Assembly (NCBI GenBank): GCA_023055425.1
Contig: JALGPY010000009.1
Location: 17,115,775 to 17,179,774, forward strand
Source: Linanthus parryae
Taxonomy: Eukaryota; Streptophyta; Magnoliopsida; Ericales; Polemoniaceae
Direction of reading: 5' to 3'
Length of the DNA: 64,000 bases
The notes under the pieces are model-generated. The model worked only from the letters and a program-made list of their open reading frames with translations, had not been told where the DNA came from and made no database searches. Shown in pieces: positions 33,204 to 44,128 of the stretch. Every line of letters begins with the position of its first letter. The first letter of the stretch is position 1. The translations under genes and the position numbers were made by a program.

Positions 33204-34151
33204 ATGCAGAGCGAAGACTGTTATTCGGGTCCCCCCTACTGTTTCCACTGTAGGGGTAACCATGAATACGAGGACGCATGCATAACTTGGTGCTACGTAT
33301 GCGGCATTTGGCACGAACGTAGAGACTCATGTCGAGTACATGCCCCCCAGCTTCATCAGCACCAGGAAGACTCATCAGCGGATATGGCAGAACGGCGTAG
33401 TATTATGAATGACATGGAAGTTTGCGCCAAATTTTTGTCCATAGATGCACAATTACCAAAAGAGGATTCAGCCACAGGTAGGGAATACGTGAGGGAGATG
33501 TTGGAGAGGATAAAGAAGCGAATAGAAAAACTGTCAACAGCAGGGGAATCAAGCATTCAAGAGCCACAAGAAGAAACCGTGCCATATGACAGTGAGCTAA
33601 AAATTGAACCTTTATCATCCCCACCACAAGTGGAAGAAGAGATACCTGAGCTAAACGAAGACTGCAGTGTCCAGGAACCATTGGTGGACTCTGCCATATA
33701 TGAGGACTCAGACTCTGATTCAGACTGGGGTGGACCTGTGTGCCGAAGATGGGAAGATCTGTCGTATTGCGAGTCAAGACCGCAGGTTCCCTCACATCCT
33801 TGGTATGAATGGGAAGACAGCGAAATTGGAAGCCTGTGGTGTGTCGACGATGAAGCTGGTGAAACACTTGTGCTCAGTGATATTGAGGTAAAAGCCCCAA
33901 CTCTGATTAATGATGAATTCTCCATATCCTATGTCACGCAAGTCTGCGACGAGCTGGAACAATTACTGTATGGGGATTCTTATGGGGAAGAATGTGATGA
34001 GCAACTTCCAATATCTTGTTCTATGGGAGATTCTATTGATCATCCATATTCCATAGTTAAGGAGTTGGAAGTCAGCAAGTGTGGGGGTGTGGATAATTTT
34101 CATGGGTCATTTGAAGATCATATAGCATCAAGGAAGTACTACTGGGTTTGA
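33204..34151 (+). CDS. Acidic protein with two CX2CX3HX5C zinc motifs, unknown function
   Basis: A 315-aa frame, the only long one in the LTR element. Residues 13-26 and 30-43 form two back-to-back C-x2-C-x3-H-x5-C motifs (CFHCRGNHEYEDAC and CYVCGIWHERRDSC), close to but not the same as the retroviral CX2CX4HX4C knuckle. The rest is very acidic, with SDSDSDW and many E/D clusters, and Trp-rich between residues 175 and 215. It does not resemble a full gag: no capsid-like region precedes the fingers. It starts about 145 nt after the primer site, where gag normally starts. It may be a reduced gag or an acquired packaging or regulatory protein. The frame is intact in a young element, which suggests recent constraint. 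Confidence 0.65.
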   Translation: MQSEDCYSGPPYCFHCRGNHEYEDACITWCYVCGIWHERRDSCRVHAPQLHQHQEDSSADMAERRSIMNDMEVCAKFLSIDAQLPKEDSATGREYVREMLERIKKRIEKLSTAGESSIQEPQEETVPYDSELKIEPLSSPPQVEEEIPELNEDCSVQEPLVDSAIYEDSDSDSDWGGPVCRRWEDLSYCESRPQVPSHPWYEWEDSEIGSLWCVDDEAGETLVLSDIEVKAPTLINDEFSISYVTQVCDELEQLLYGDSYGEECDEQLPISCSMGDSIDHPYSIVKELEVSKCGGVDNFHGSFEDHIASRKYYWV

Positions 34152-36670
34152 GCCCAGTGGTACTTGGTGGAAGTTTCTCAAGAAGATCAGTTGCAAAATG
34201 AAAGGAGTCAGCTTCCACAAGTGTCCACCTTCTTCAGAGCACAGGGGTGCACGTGAAGTTATCGAGAAGAGATGGTGGAAGAAGAAGAAGTGGAGGGATA
34301 AAGCAGTCTCCACAATCCTTTTTGGTTGAGGTAACCGGGTCGGGCTGTCGACCTTAAATTACAAGCGCTGCTTGGGAGGCAACCCATGTAGAGTAGGATG
34401 CAATTTGTTTCTGTTTTTGCTTTTAGTTCTCCATATTTGATTTTGAGGGGTGAGAGAGAGTTGCTTTAATTCTTCCAATCAGTGTGCAGGGACACAGGTA
34501 CATAAGACGCTCCGGGTTCCCCTTCTTTATGCGTGTGATAAAATGTTGAGTAGGCGCATCGAAATCCGGACGCGAGGTGAGACTTTTCCGGAAACTGTCA
34601 ACGGTCCACAAGACCCCTTCTTGTTGCAGTTTCGCGGCAACGGTGCCCATGTAGGTCCGGGCACCCCAGGTACCTTTAACTCTCTCTCTCTTGTTTCTAA
34701 GTTTTGAGCCATAATAGTGTAGATCCACCGCCAACACATTTAAGCGATGTATCCTCTTATTATATCTCTAAATTCGTTGAGGACAACGAAACGCTTAAGT
34801 GCGGGGGGGTTTGTGTATATTTTGCTAGCCATGTCAGTTATGCATCACCAGTTACATGCAGTTGTGTCGTATTGTGGAGTACATGTGGTTAGTGTAGAGT
34901 GTTTGATATAGTGTCGTATTGTGTTAGGATTGTTAGCATGCATTTTTTTTAGCACTTTTACTTTATTGAGTCCCCTACCAAATCGTGTGATTAGTCAAGT
35001 TGGCCAAAAGCATATAGAGTTAGGAAATAATAATAAAAAAATATTAAAAAACATAAAATTTTAAATTTTTGAGAAAGGGCAATCGATGAGAGTGAATGTG
35101 GAGAGGGCTTAATGATAGAATTCCTTAGGAATATGAAAATATGAGGTGAGGTAGACGCGAGAATCTGGAGTAGGAAGACTTATAGGGCTAATGCACATTA
35201 GAAATGCGAGTAGCTGCCTCTCAGACTAGTTATCCTACTAGCGCTACACCACCGTCACTTAGGTAGTCGTCAACCCTCCTCGTAGTGGCAACGGAACAGC
35301 TGTGCGAGTGATGTTTATGGGGGCCTCACGTCCCGTCTCCATCTCCTAGGTCCACTAGTTACCCCTATTGAACCGTTTACCCCTTTTATTCACAGCCTCT
35401 AGCCTAGGAAGCCTTTCATTGTGACTTTCATCACTTGTTAGAATGGTCCTTTCCTATGCGTCATGATAGAGGGAGTTGAGTTAGGGAGGTTCGATGAGGG
35501 TGAGCTGATTTGATATATCTTATGTGGATTCTCTTACATGTCGTCTTTTGAGGGGATGTGAGGGTGAGTTAGAGACGGTAGCACACTTCGGTGTGGCGGT
35601 GATTCGTGTCCTTACACCACGATCACAGGTGGAGTACCGTAGTGCATGGTATTTCTTCCGCACGTCATGGGGTGGGGGTTGGTTGATCTTATAGGAGGTC
35701 GTGCTTATGCTTTATTTTTATTCTCTATATCTTAGGTGATGAGGAGGATCGGTTGGAAAAGCACGTGTACACATTGACTACTGGGTTCGTGATTTGCTTT
35801 GCATCAAGTGTGGGGGTGTCGACATCTATGTTACATCACTAATTTGACACATTCCACCCCCATGTTATCTAATTCTGATATTTGATCTCCTCGGATATTA
35901 CTATCGTATTGTCGGCTCCATGAGCTTAATGTTATTGTGTGGAAATGAAAAAAAAAGAGAGAAAAAAAAAGTAAAATAGAAAGTGAAAGTGAAATTGAAA
36001 GGGAATAAAGGAGCAAGCTTGAAATTGAAGACCGGGGAGATTAGCTATTGTTCGAGATCACTTCTTCACATTTGTGGCCGCGAGAACGGCTTTGCACCAA
36101 GATTGAGGGAATGAGGGCCGGAGTAGTGAGATTCGGTGGGGTTCCTTGGATTTTGGTGAGGGAGTGTGAGAATCGGGTTTTGTGAGTTAGATCATGACGT
36201 TTAGGTCTACGCTTCTAAATATCCTATCCTACCCGTCCTAAACCGTCAGCAATTTAACCCGTGGATAAATAACTCGGAAGGTAAGTGCTAGGGATACGTT
36301 TGATGAGTGTGCGGAAGCAACATATTTTGTGTTCGTGCCCGTTCTGTCTAACGAAACTGGCCGCAAGTTCTACCGATCACCAAAGTTATAGAACTTCCGA
36401 GGGAATATGAGAGCCTTATGACTTGCCGGTTTACTTTTTGAGATTGCCCAATCTCTAACTAAAAAGAAAAAAGAAATTGGTGTTGTTTAATTCTTGCATT
36501 GTTCTATAATCGAGTTGCATTGTATAGTCATGTAGATTGCATGGGTGTGTGTGTGTTGTTTGTGTCACATGGCTAGTGAAGTTGAATGCAATTCGGTGGA
36601 TTGAAAATCATAGTGTGAGAAGTGTTTTTGATTTTGCTCGGGACGCGCAAAAAGGTAGTGTGGGGGGATT
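34152..36670 (+). other. Non-coding interior of the LTR element with repeated polypurine-like motifs
   Basis: No RT, integrase or protease signature in any frame. Motifs like AAGTGTGGGGGTGT occur at about 34078-34091, 34797-34810 (aagtgcgggggggttt), 35806-35820 and, as the functional tract next to the 3' LTR, 36656-36669 (agtgtggggggatt). The repeated use suggests ancestral tract duplications or a structural role. Confidence 0.5.
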
Positions 36671-38360
36671 TGATAACTCTATATTAGAGTTATATTTCTT
36701 CTACATTTGTGTACCGTTTTGTGTAGTTTCCGGGTTGAATATATTAGAAATACACTATGAACTTGAGGAAATTGGATAAGTTTAGCTTTGAGTGATAAAT
36801 TATTAATCCGGGCGTTTTTCACATTATTTACATTTATTTTGTCACTTTTGATCGCACGGGGTGTTTTCGTGTTGTGTTGGACAGGAAACGGAGCTCATGG
36901 ATCAAGAGGAGGAGGAAAACGAACTTCGGAACATATGCGGAAGCTTGGGAGAGAAAGAAATTGGAAGAAAAGAGGACAAAGATGGAAAAAGGGGGTCAAA
37001 GTGTCATTTTAGAAAGTTTGAAGTGTAGGATCAAAAGTTGATCCTAGGATCAAAGCAGATCGCACGATCAACTTTCGTGATCGTACGATCTGCTAGGGGA
37101 GAACTCACTGACTTATAGGATCAAGTAGCAGATCATACGACCAAGTAGCAGATCGCACGATCAAGTAGCAGATCGTACGATCTGCTAGCAGACCCAGCAA
37201 CGCACGGGGGAAAAGCCAGAAATTAGGGTTATTAATTAATATTTCTTGATTATTAATTATTATACCCTAAGTGAAGATAAAAAGGGGACATAAAACAAAA
37301 GAAAAGGGGAGACACGTGAGAGAGGAGCAACGTGAAGAAGAGACGGACGCAAGGAGAAGAGAAGGAGGACTACTCCTCCATTGAAGCTCTAAGTTGATTT
37401 ATTCTTCTTCTCTCTCAATCTTTCTATGGAGAAACTAGTAAGTCTTGTTTGGTTTATTAGTATTAGCTAGACGTTTTGCTAGGCATCTCTTGAGAGCCTA
37501 GGGTTTATGTAAACGATGATATTTTTCCGGATTTGATCTTTGCTTCATGATTTCTTGATTTCTTCTTTTGAATCAATTCTAGTTTCTTGTTTATATTAGT
37601 AATCCTAATTGAGTGACACGATTGGGAGATAAACTAGGGTTCAAGAACTAGGGTTTGTTCAATAGTTGATTCATGCTTAAAGTTATCAATATTTTAATTC
37701 AATTGTTCATAATCTATGCTTAATTCTTAATGGGGATGGAGTAATTAACCGGAACCATTAGTTGGCTAGTGAGGTGCACGACAGTGACTTTAAATAGCTT
37801 GGATGAGATATGAGCATCAATCCCGTATCACTGAGACTGAGAAGAGACGTGTTAGGATTGGCTAGTGTGGGTAGATTCGGTAGGTGAAATTCGACTGTTT
37901 CGTGCAACGGTGGACCGACAGGACCCGTTTTCGTGCATGTCGTTAGCCTACTAGAACGGACCGATAGACACAAGAGACCGAAAGGAGATTGTAGTCTACC
38001 GTGAAGTAGAATGACTTGAGACCGATAGGAGATAGTCAGCGCTGTTACCCGGCTTAGTTAGAATAGGGTTAACGTGTTGCTCAGATAATCCGAAAATCGT
38101 CTACAACCCAAGGTGATCTAGAGATTGCCTAGTTTCTCCAAACTTATTTTTTTAAATATAAAAAAATACAAAAATATTAGCTTAATTGTTATTTTAATTT
38201 ATAAATCAATCAAACCCTTCCTCTTGTACCGTACTCTAAATTAAGTAACTAATTAGATAATCTCAAGCTTGTCCTCGTGGGATCGATAACTCGGGGTTGA
38301 AATACCACCCCTATATTACTTGACCGTGCACTTGCGCATACGCGTTAAGAATCCGCGTCA
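36671..38360 (+). repeat. 3' LTR, 1690 bp
   Basis: Same length and ends as the 5' LTR. Differences seen by eye: T-for-G-side change gatgatctttt/gatgatatttt (near 37520), and two within agaccgatag(a/c)(a)caag...ccga(t/a)agg (near 37970-37983). Confidence 0.93.
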
Positions 38361-38365
38361 GTTTC

Positions 38366-39041
38366 TTCTGCTCTCCGTGGCAGTGTCCTGTAAGGAGTTC
38401 GTAAGCTGAGTGGTTGCTGCTTCGACGTCACTATTTGCATATCACAGGTTCGTTACTGTAATTTCTAAATTTCCGTTGGCTCTGTTCTTAGAAATGCTTC
38501 TGCTGGATGTGTTTATTAATGGTGGGTCAGATGTCTGCGATATTATATGCAATTTGTGGCGTTGTAGATTGTATGTGTGGTGAACAATCAAAGTAGTAAA
38601 GGTTTAGTTTATATATGAATGAACATGGATGGTCATTATAATGTAAAGTTAGAGTGTGTGAAATGGGACGCTGCAATTGTTTTACACACAAATCTTAGCT
38701 AGGCATTAGATATATAAATACTTATTTGTACATCACTGATTGCATATCATATGATTGAAATTGAGGCATGGTGTAATTCAGTTTGTTCTGCTTCCCTTGC
38801 CATTGTCCTATAAGGAGCATGTAAGCTGTGGTGTTGCTGCTTCGACATCACTGATTGAATATCACAGGTTCGTTAGTCTAATTTCTGAATTTTGGTTGGC
38901 TCTGTCCTTAGGAATGCTTCTGCTAGATGTGTTAACTGAATGTGGGTCAGATGTCTGTGATATTATGCCATTGGTGACGTTGTAGATCGTATGTGTTGGT
39001 GAACAGTCAAAGTAGTAAAGGCTTAGTTTATATATGAATTG
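38366..39041 (+). repeat. Tandem duplication in the Helitron leader, interrupted by the LTR element
   Basis: Unit A (31304-31345 plus 38366-38640) and unit B (38750-39041) share catgattgaaattgaggcat, ttctgct, tgtcctataaggag, gttgctgcttcgac, atatcacaggttcgtta, gaatgcttctgct, gtgggtcagatgtctg and cagtcaaagtagtaaagg. The retrotransposon sits inside unit A, and unit B shows the empty-site order, which confirms the target duplication. Confidence 0.85.
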
Positions 39042-39608
39042 TTTAAATAAGTAGTAAATACTTATTTGTACATCAGCTTCATTGAACTTCCCTTATGACT
39101 AGCTGTTGTCGTATGTAACAGGTACGGATCGCTCGGTATTGGAACGTACACTAGATTCCAGGTCAGTTCAGGAGTCTCAATTGCTTCAACATTCTTGACT
39201 GCATACCACGATTTCGTTACTGTAGTATTCGTTCTTGCCCCGATTCTACTAGGTGGGAAAAATGCTATGATTGCATATGGTTGTGTCAGACTTCTATGAT
39301 ATGGTGGTTAATTTGTTATGGTATAGACTGTATGTTAAATACATAAATGTGATGACTGATTATGAAGATGTTGTGTTAAAACATGTATACCAGTAAAAAT
39401 GTGTGAGGGAATAGGCAATTTTTAAATGATATTGATTAGGATTATTACTCCGTTCACGACTGGAAGCAGACCGTGGCAGAATGAGGGGGGGGGGGAGAGA
39501 AAAAAAAGTGCAAAAGAAACTAAAAATGGCCAGCACTCCCTGTATCAAACATTCTTTCGATTCTAGAATACCTGTGGTGTGACTTCACCGGTGATTTACA
39601 ATTTAGGT
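39042..39608 (+). other. Helitron leader upstream of Rep/Hel, no gene
   Basis: Contains a G-run/GA-rich patch (39484-39508) and intron-like T-rich stretches, ending with a plausible acceptor TTACAATTTAG just before the ATG at 39609. Confidence 0.35.
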
Positions 39609-41250
39609 ATGTCTACCAGTAATAGAGGCAAGCGCCGAAGAGCCAGTTATTCAGAATCATCGAAACCTCCTGGCGTGGTCAGGAATCTATTTTTCCAGGA
39701 ACAAGTTGAGCGCCCTGCTGCGCAGACACCGCGTCCTTCGGCTGTTATCCCTCCTGGATATGATGCTACTACTGATCTGTCCTGCCCATTGCCTACTGTC
39801 GATGATGTATCCGGCGGACGAACTCAGGGTGGTGGTGAAAATACTTGTATTAGTGAAAATTCATCTGCCGGTGTTGCCCGCCCTCGTGCTATGCAATGTT
39901 CTGCTTCCAAAGCATTGACTGGTGCAGTGACTGGAATTGCTGCCATGGATTGTTCGGGAATTGCAAATGTCGTAGGAGGGATATCTGGCGGAGAAGAATT
40001 ACACCCAGGCACTTGTGCTAATGCCAATCCAGCGCGTATAGCTGGTGGTGGTCGTGGACGTGGTAGAAGAGGACGGCCTCGAAAAAATGGAGCCGGTGCA
40101 ACTTCACACAATGCCACTCATGGCCGTGGAGGAAGGCTCTAGGGAGGCAATGATTCAAAAGCATCAGATATTTCTGGGGCTGTCTGGAATCAACTTTTTT
40201 GAGAACAAGTTGAGTGCTCTCCCGTGCAAACACGGGGCCGAAGCAGTTGTGCTGGTGAAGATTCATCGGCTGATGTTGCTGTGTTTCCTGTGATGCAAAT
40301 TATGAATGCTCCAGCATTGACTGCTCCCGTGACTGGTATTTCTTCATGGGATAGTCAGGAGGTCGCTGGTGTTATAGGAGGCATTGGGTCCGGACATCAA
40401 CTGCAACCACATGGTCCTGCTGCTGCGAATTCGTTACATATAGGCGGTGGTCGAGGAGTACGTACTGGAAGAGGAAGGCCTCCAATAGCTGCTGCTGCTG
40501 CAAGTTCAGACTACGCCAATCATGACCAACGTACTCATGATGCGCATCAACGATCTACACATGGTTTACAAAGAGGAGGTATTGGTGATGCAAAAGAGGT
40601 GTACTTCAGTGTTTCTAATCGAGACGAACCAGTGCGTACAACTGCAAGCCGAGGTGGTCGTGGTAAAAGGGGGAAACCTACACAGGTTGCTGCTGCTGCT
40701 TCTACAGCCAGTGGAACCAGCAGCAGTGTTGTTTGGGGCGATAGTCGACAGTGTACAAGTAAAGCAGAGGCTGCTGTATCCGTTCCCATGTCTGATGCTC
40801 GACGTAAGTGCAGTGGAAAGGGGAAAGTTTCGTCTCAGAGATCAGCCGAACGTGGTTAGACGAATCTGAGGTCGGAAAATTGTATTGCAGGCTCACCAGA
40901 TAGAAGCTGTACTGCAGCGACTTCTTCCAAAGTGCCTACACAGTTGATGCCAGATTCTATCTCTTCACAAATTGTTGTTCAACAAGGCTTCTGTGTTACT
41001 GCTCTGGATGTGTACAATGCTCGGCGTAGTCATGCACTAGCATTGGCTCCATCTTCGTTTATGACTGCTTTGTTTCTTCCCCCAGTGTATGCCCCGGTTG
41101 TATCCCCTTCATCTGAATACACTGCAGGTCAGTCATCGAGTAATATGCCAGCTACTGCTGAGATTATTGGTGAGGGTGGTGCATCAAGTTTATCGGTGGG
41201 CGAGTCCAGCAAACGCTTTCCTGGTACTTCGACTGGTACTAAACATTCTT
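39609..41250 (+). pseudogene. RepHel N-terminal AT-hook region, internally duplicated
   Basis: A single reading frame (three in-frame stops) encodes two diverged copies of an approximately 190-aa unit: FFQEQVERPAAQT / LF*EQVECSPVQT, ISENSSAGVARPRAMQ / GEDSSADVAVFPVMQ, LTGAVTGIAAMD / LTAPVTGISSWD, and then a Gly-Arg AT-hook, RGRGRRGRPRKNGA / GVRTGRGRPPIAAA. A third hook, GGRGKRGKPTQVAA, follows. AT-hooks bind the minor groove of AT-rich DNA, so this part may guide target or end recognition. It is Gly/Ala/Ser-rich and probably unstructured elsewhere. Confidence 0.7.
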
Positions 41251-42294
41251 GTGAGTATTGTACTCCTGTTGATGTAATCATATTTTGCATGTTTCCTTTC
41301 ATTGCAATTGATGATTAATTTAAATGTGTCTCTGTTGCAGACAAGAAGCGTACAAAGAAGTGGGAACATGATCCCCCTCCTCCGCCTCCTGAACCGAGCC
41401 TGCTACCTCAGCCAAGGATATGTCCGCATTGCCAGGAAAAACTCTTTGCATATGAACCAGATGGATTTTGCTGCAGTTCAGGCCGAATTGTTCTCGCCGC
41501 ACATGAGATTCCTGATACACTAGCTACCTTGCTACTCTCAGACAATGCAACAAGTCAAGAATTCAGAACTTCAATTCGTGCATACAACAGTTTGTTTTCT
41601 TTCACATCTATAGGCGTGAAGAACGATCGTGAAATCCTCAGAAATGGTAAAGGAATTTACACGTTCAGGGTCCAGGTTCAATATATCATTACATCAATAA
41701 TCTAGACCCCGGTGAGGAAACACCTAGATATCTGCAGCTATATTTCTACGATCCCGCTTATCAGTTACATTTTCGATCTCAGATTTTCAGCAATGTCGAT
41801 CCCTCCATCACTGCTTGCCTCACCGACATTCTGAAATCCAATCCTTACAATGAAAAAATCCGGTCAATGTACGAGTCCCCTGATCTCATGGATTGTGATG
41901 TACGTATTCGATGTGACTCTGGATTGGATCAGAGAACCCATAACATGCCAACTTCAGACTAGGTTGCAGGAATTTGGATAGATGATGAATATCGTGCAGG
42001 TAAGTACTCGCGTCATATCTTAGTCCATCGGAAGAGGGGGGAACGGAACCAATCAAGTACCACCTGGGGTGCTACGATCCACTACAGTACCCTATTATGT
42101 TCCCTTACGGTCAGCCTGGTTGGCATACTGGTATCAAGAAGAAATCTGTTAAGAAGGGTGCTGGTAAAGCATCCAATGCAAAGAAGCAACGTTGAGGTTC
42201 GCACGTCTTCAATGCTCTTCAGAATCAGAATATTTTGTATATTACAGACATATTTACAACATCATGTAACTGTCATTTTGCTGCTTGCAGGTAA

Positions 42295-44107
42295 AGAGGA
42301 CTCAAAGTCGAAGAGCGTGACTGTCACCTGCCGGCAGTACTACTGCTACCGGTTGCAAATTCGAAGCATCCGTCAATCCTCGATTTTATTTTTTGGCCGT
42401 CTACTCCAGCAGTACATTGTTGACATGTACATCAAATTAGAAACAAGTCGACTTGATTATGTTCGCTATAACCAGGATGATATACGTGCAGAGCTTTATC
42501 GAGGTATACTTGATAGTCTGGCTGCAGGAGAGACAAATCCTGAGAACATTGGTCGTCATGTGGTACTACCGCCTTCGTTTGTTGGGGGACCACGAGATAT
42601 GAAGCGTCGTTACCAAGATGCAATGGCACTCGTGCGTTAGTTCGGAAAGCCTGATTACTTTGTAACAATGACTTGCAATGCTAAGTGGTCAGAAATCCAG
42701 AATGAGCTCTTGCCTCATGAGGAAGCCTACAACCGACCGGATTTAGTAGCTCGAATTTTCCGGGCCAAAACGATCAAGCTTAAACGTGATTTGATCGATC
42801 GAGAAATTCTTGGGCCTGTGGCTGCTTATACATATGTGATTGAGTATCAGAAACGTGGCCTCCCGCATGTGCATTTCCTTCTAATTCTGAAAAAGTTTGC
42901 GAAATTGCTGTGACCTGATCAGTATGATAGGTATATTTCAGCTGAAATTCCTGATCCCAAGGTCAACTCTCATCTTTATAATGTCGTAGTGAAGCACATG
43001 ATGCATGGTCCCTGTGGTGAACACAACAAGAAGACGTATGCATGCGGCCTCGGACTGGGTGCAAAAACAGACCCCCGGGATTTCTGCAGCGCCACGAAAT
43101 CGGGTGACAATTCATTTCCAATTTACCGCCGAGAGAACAACGGCCGCACCGTTGAGGTCCGAGGTGCTACCCTCGACAACAGATGGGTTGTGCCATACAA
43201 TCCGTATTTACTGGCGAAATACGACTGCCACCTAAATGTTGAGATCTGCTCAACAATCAAGGCAGTTAAGTATCTGTACAAGTATATTTACAAAGGGCAT
43301 GACAAGGTGGTCTTTCAACTTGTGTCAAATCAAACTACCGGTATTGATGAAATTGCAGCATTCCAGTCTGCAAGGTGGATTTCACCTCCGGAGGCTGCAT
43401 GGCGTCTTTTCAGGTTCCCACTGAACGAGATGTATCCCTCTGTTATAGCACTTTCACTTCACCTTTCTGGCATGCAATCTATTTCATTCGACAAACACAC
43501 AAAGCTTCCGTACATTGCAGAGGATAAGAAGTATGCAAAGACAATGTTGACGGAATATTTTGAAACTAATAAGCGCGATAAAAGTGCGAAGCGTTGGCTG
43601 TATAGTGAATTTCCACAACATTATGTGTGGAATAGCACACATTTATGCTGGGAACCACAAAAAAAGGGCTACAGTATTGGACGTATTGTTGCTGCTAATC
43701 CTGCAGAGGGAGAGCGCTTTTTCCTTCGATTATTACTGACTCATGTCCGAGGTGGTGAATCGTATGAGCAATTGCGAACAGTTAGGAATCATGTATGTGA
43801 ATCATACCGCGAGGCGTGTGAGAAGCTTGGTCTGTTGGAGAAAGACACAACACTTGAAGATTGCTTGGAAGAAGCTTCGACCTTTCAAATGCCTCAAACA
43901 TTGCGACGTTTATTTGCCACTGTCCTTGTATATTGCCAACCAGGCAACCCGCGTTCTTTGTGGGATCGGATGTATGTGAATTTGTCTGAAGACTTCCGGA
44001 AAGAGGGGAGATTAAGTGAAGCTCAAATTCTATTGAGAACTGTTAGAGGAGTCAATCTATTTCTAGGATCAATGGGAAGACAACTCAGTGATTTCATTAC
44101 TTCGTGA
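42295..44107 (+). pseudogene. RepHel: Rep (HUH/Y2) domain
   Basis: Frame segments 42295-42640, 42641-42913 and 42914-44107 are all in one frame, interrupted by TAG at 42638 and TGA at 42912. They cover the Helitron-like N domain, the metal-binding motif LPHVHF (two His) and the catalytic block YLYKYIYKGHD with its paired tyrosines, then the linker GGESYEQLRTVRNHVCESYREA and GLLEKDTTLEDCLEEA before the helicase. The catalytic His and Tyr residues are retained although the gene is dead. Confidence 0.88.
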
Positions 44108-44128
44108 CCCCTTAATCAGTCCGATGAA

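Larger units (their letters stand above)
31346..38360 (+). mobile_element. Complete non-autonomous Athila/Tat-type LTR retrotransposon, 7015 bp
   Basis: Two 1690-bp LTRs starting TGATAACTCTATATTAGAG and ending AATCCGCGTCA are flanked by the 5-bp duplication GTTTC (31341-31345, 38361-38365). An 18-nt primer site for tRNA-Asp follows the 5' LTR and a G-rich polypurine tract precedes the 3' LTR. The phrase GCGCTGCTTGGGAGGCAACC (34367-34386) is familiar from the end of pol in Athila/Tat-clade elements. No protease, RT or integrase is present, so it must be mobilised in trans. By eye I found three substitutions between the LTRs, so insertion is recent. It interrupts a tandem repeat of the Helitron leader. 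Confidence 0.93.

Noticed and set aside
33403..33925. Minus-strand frames of 154 and 122 aa within the LTR element
   Set aside because: Shadows of the plus-strand acidic ORF; no domain of their own.
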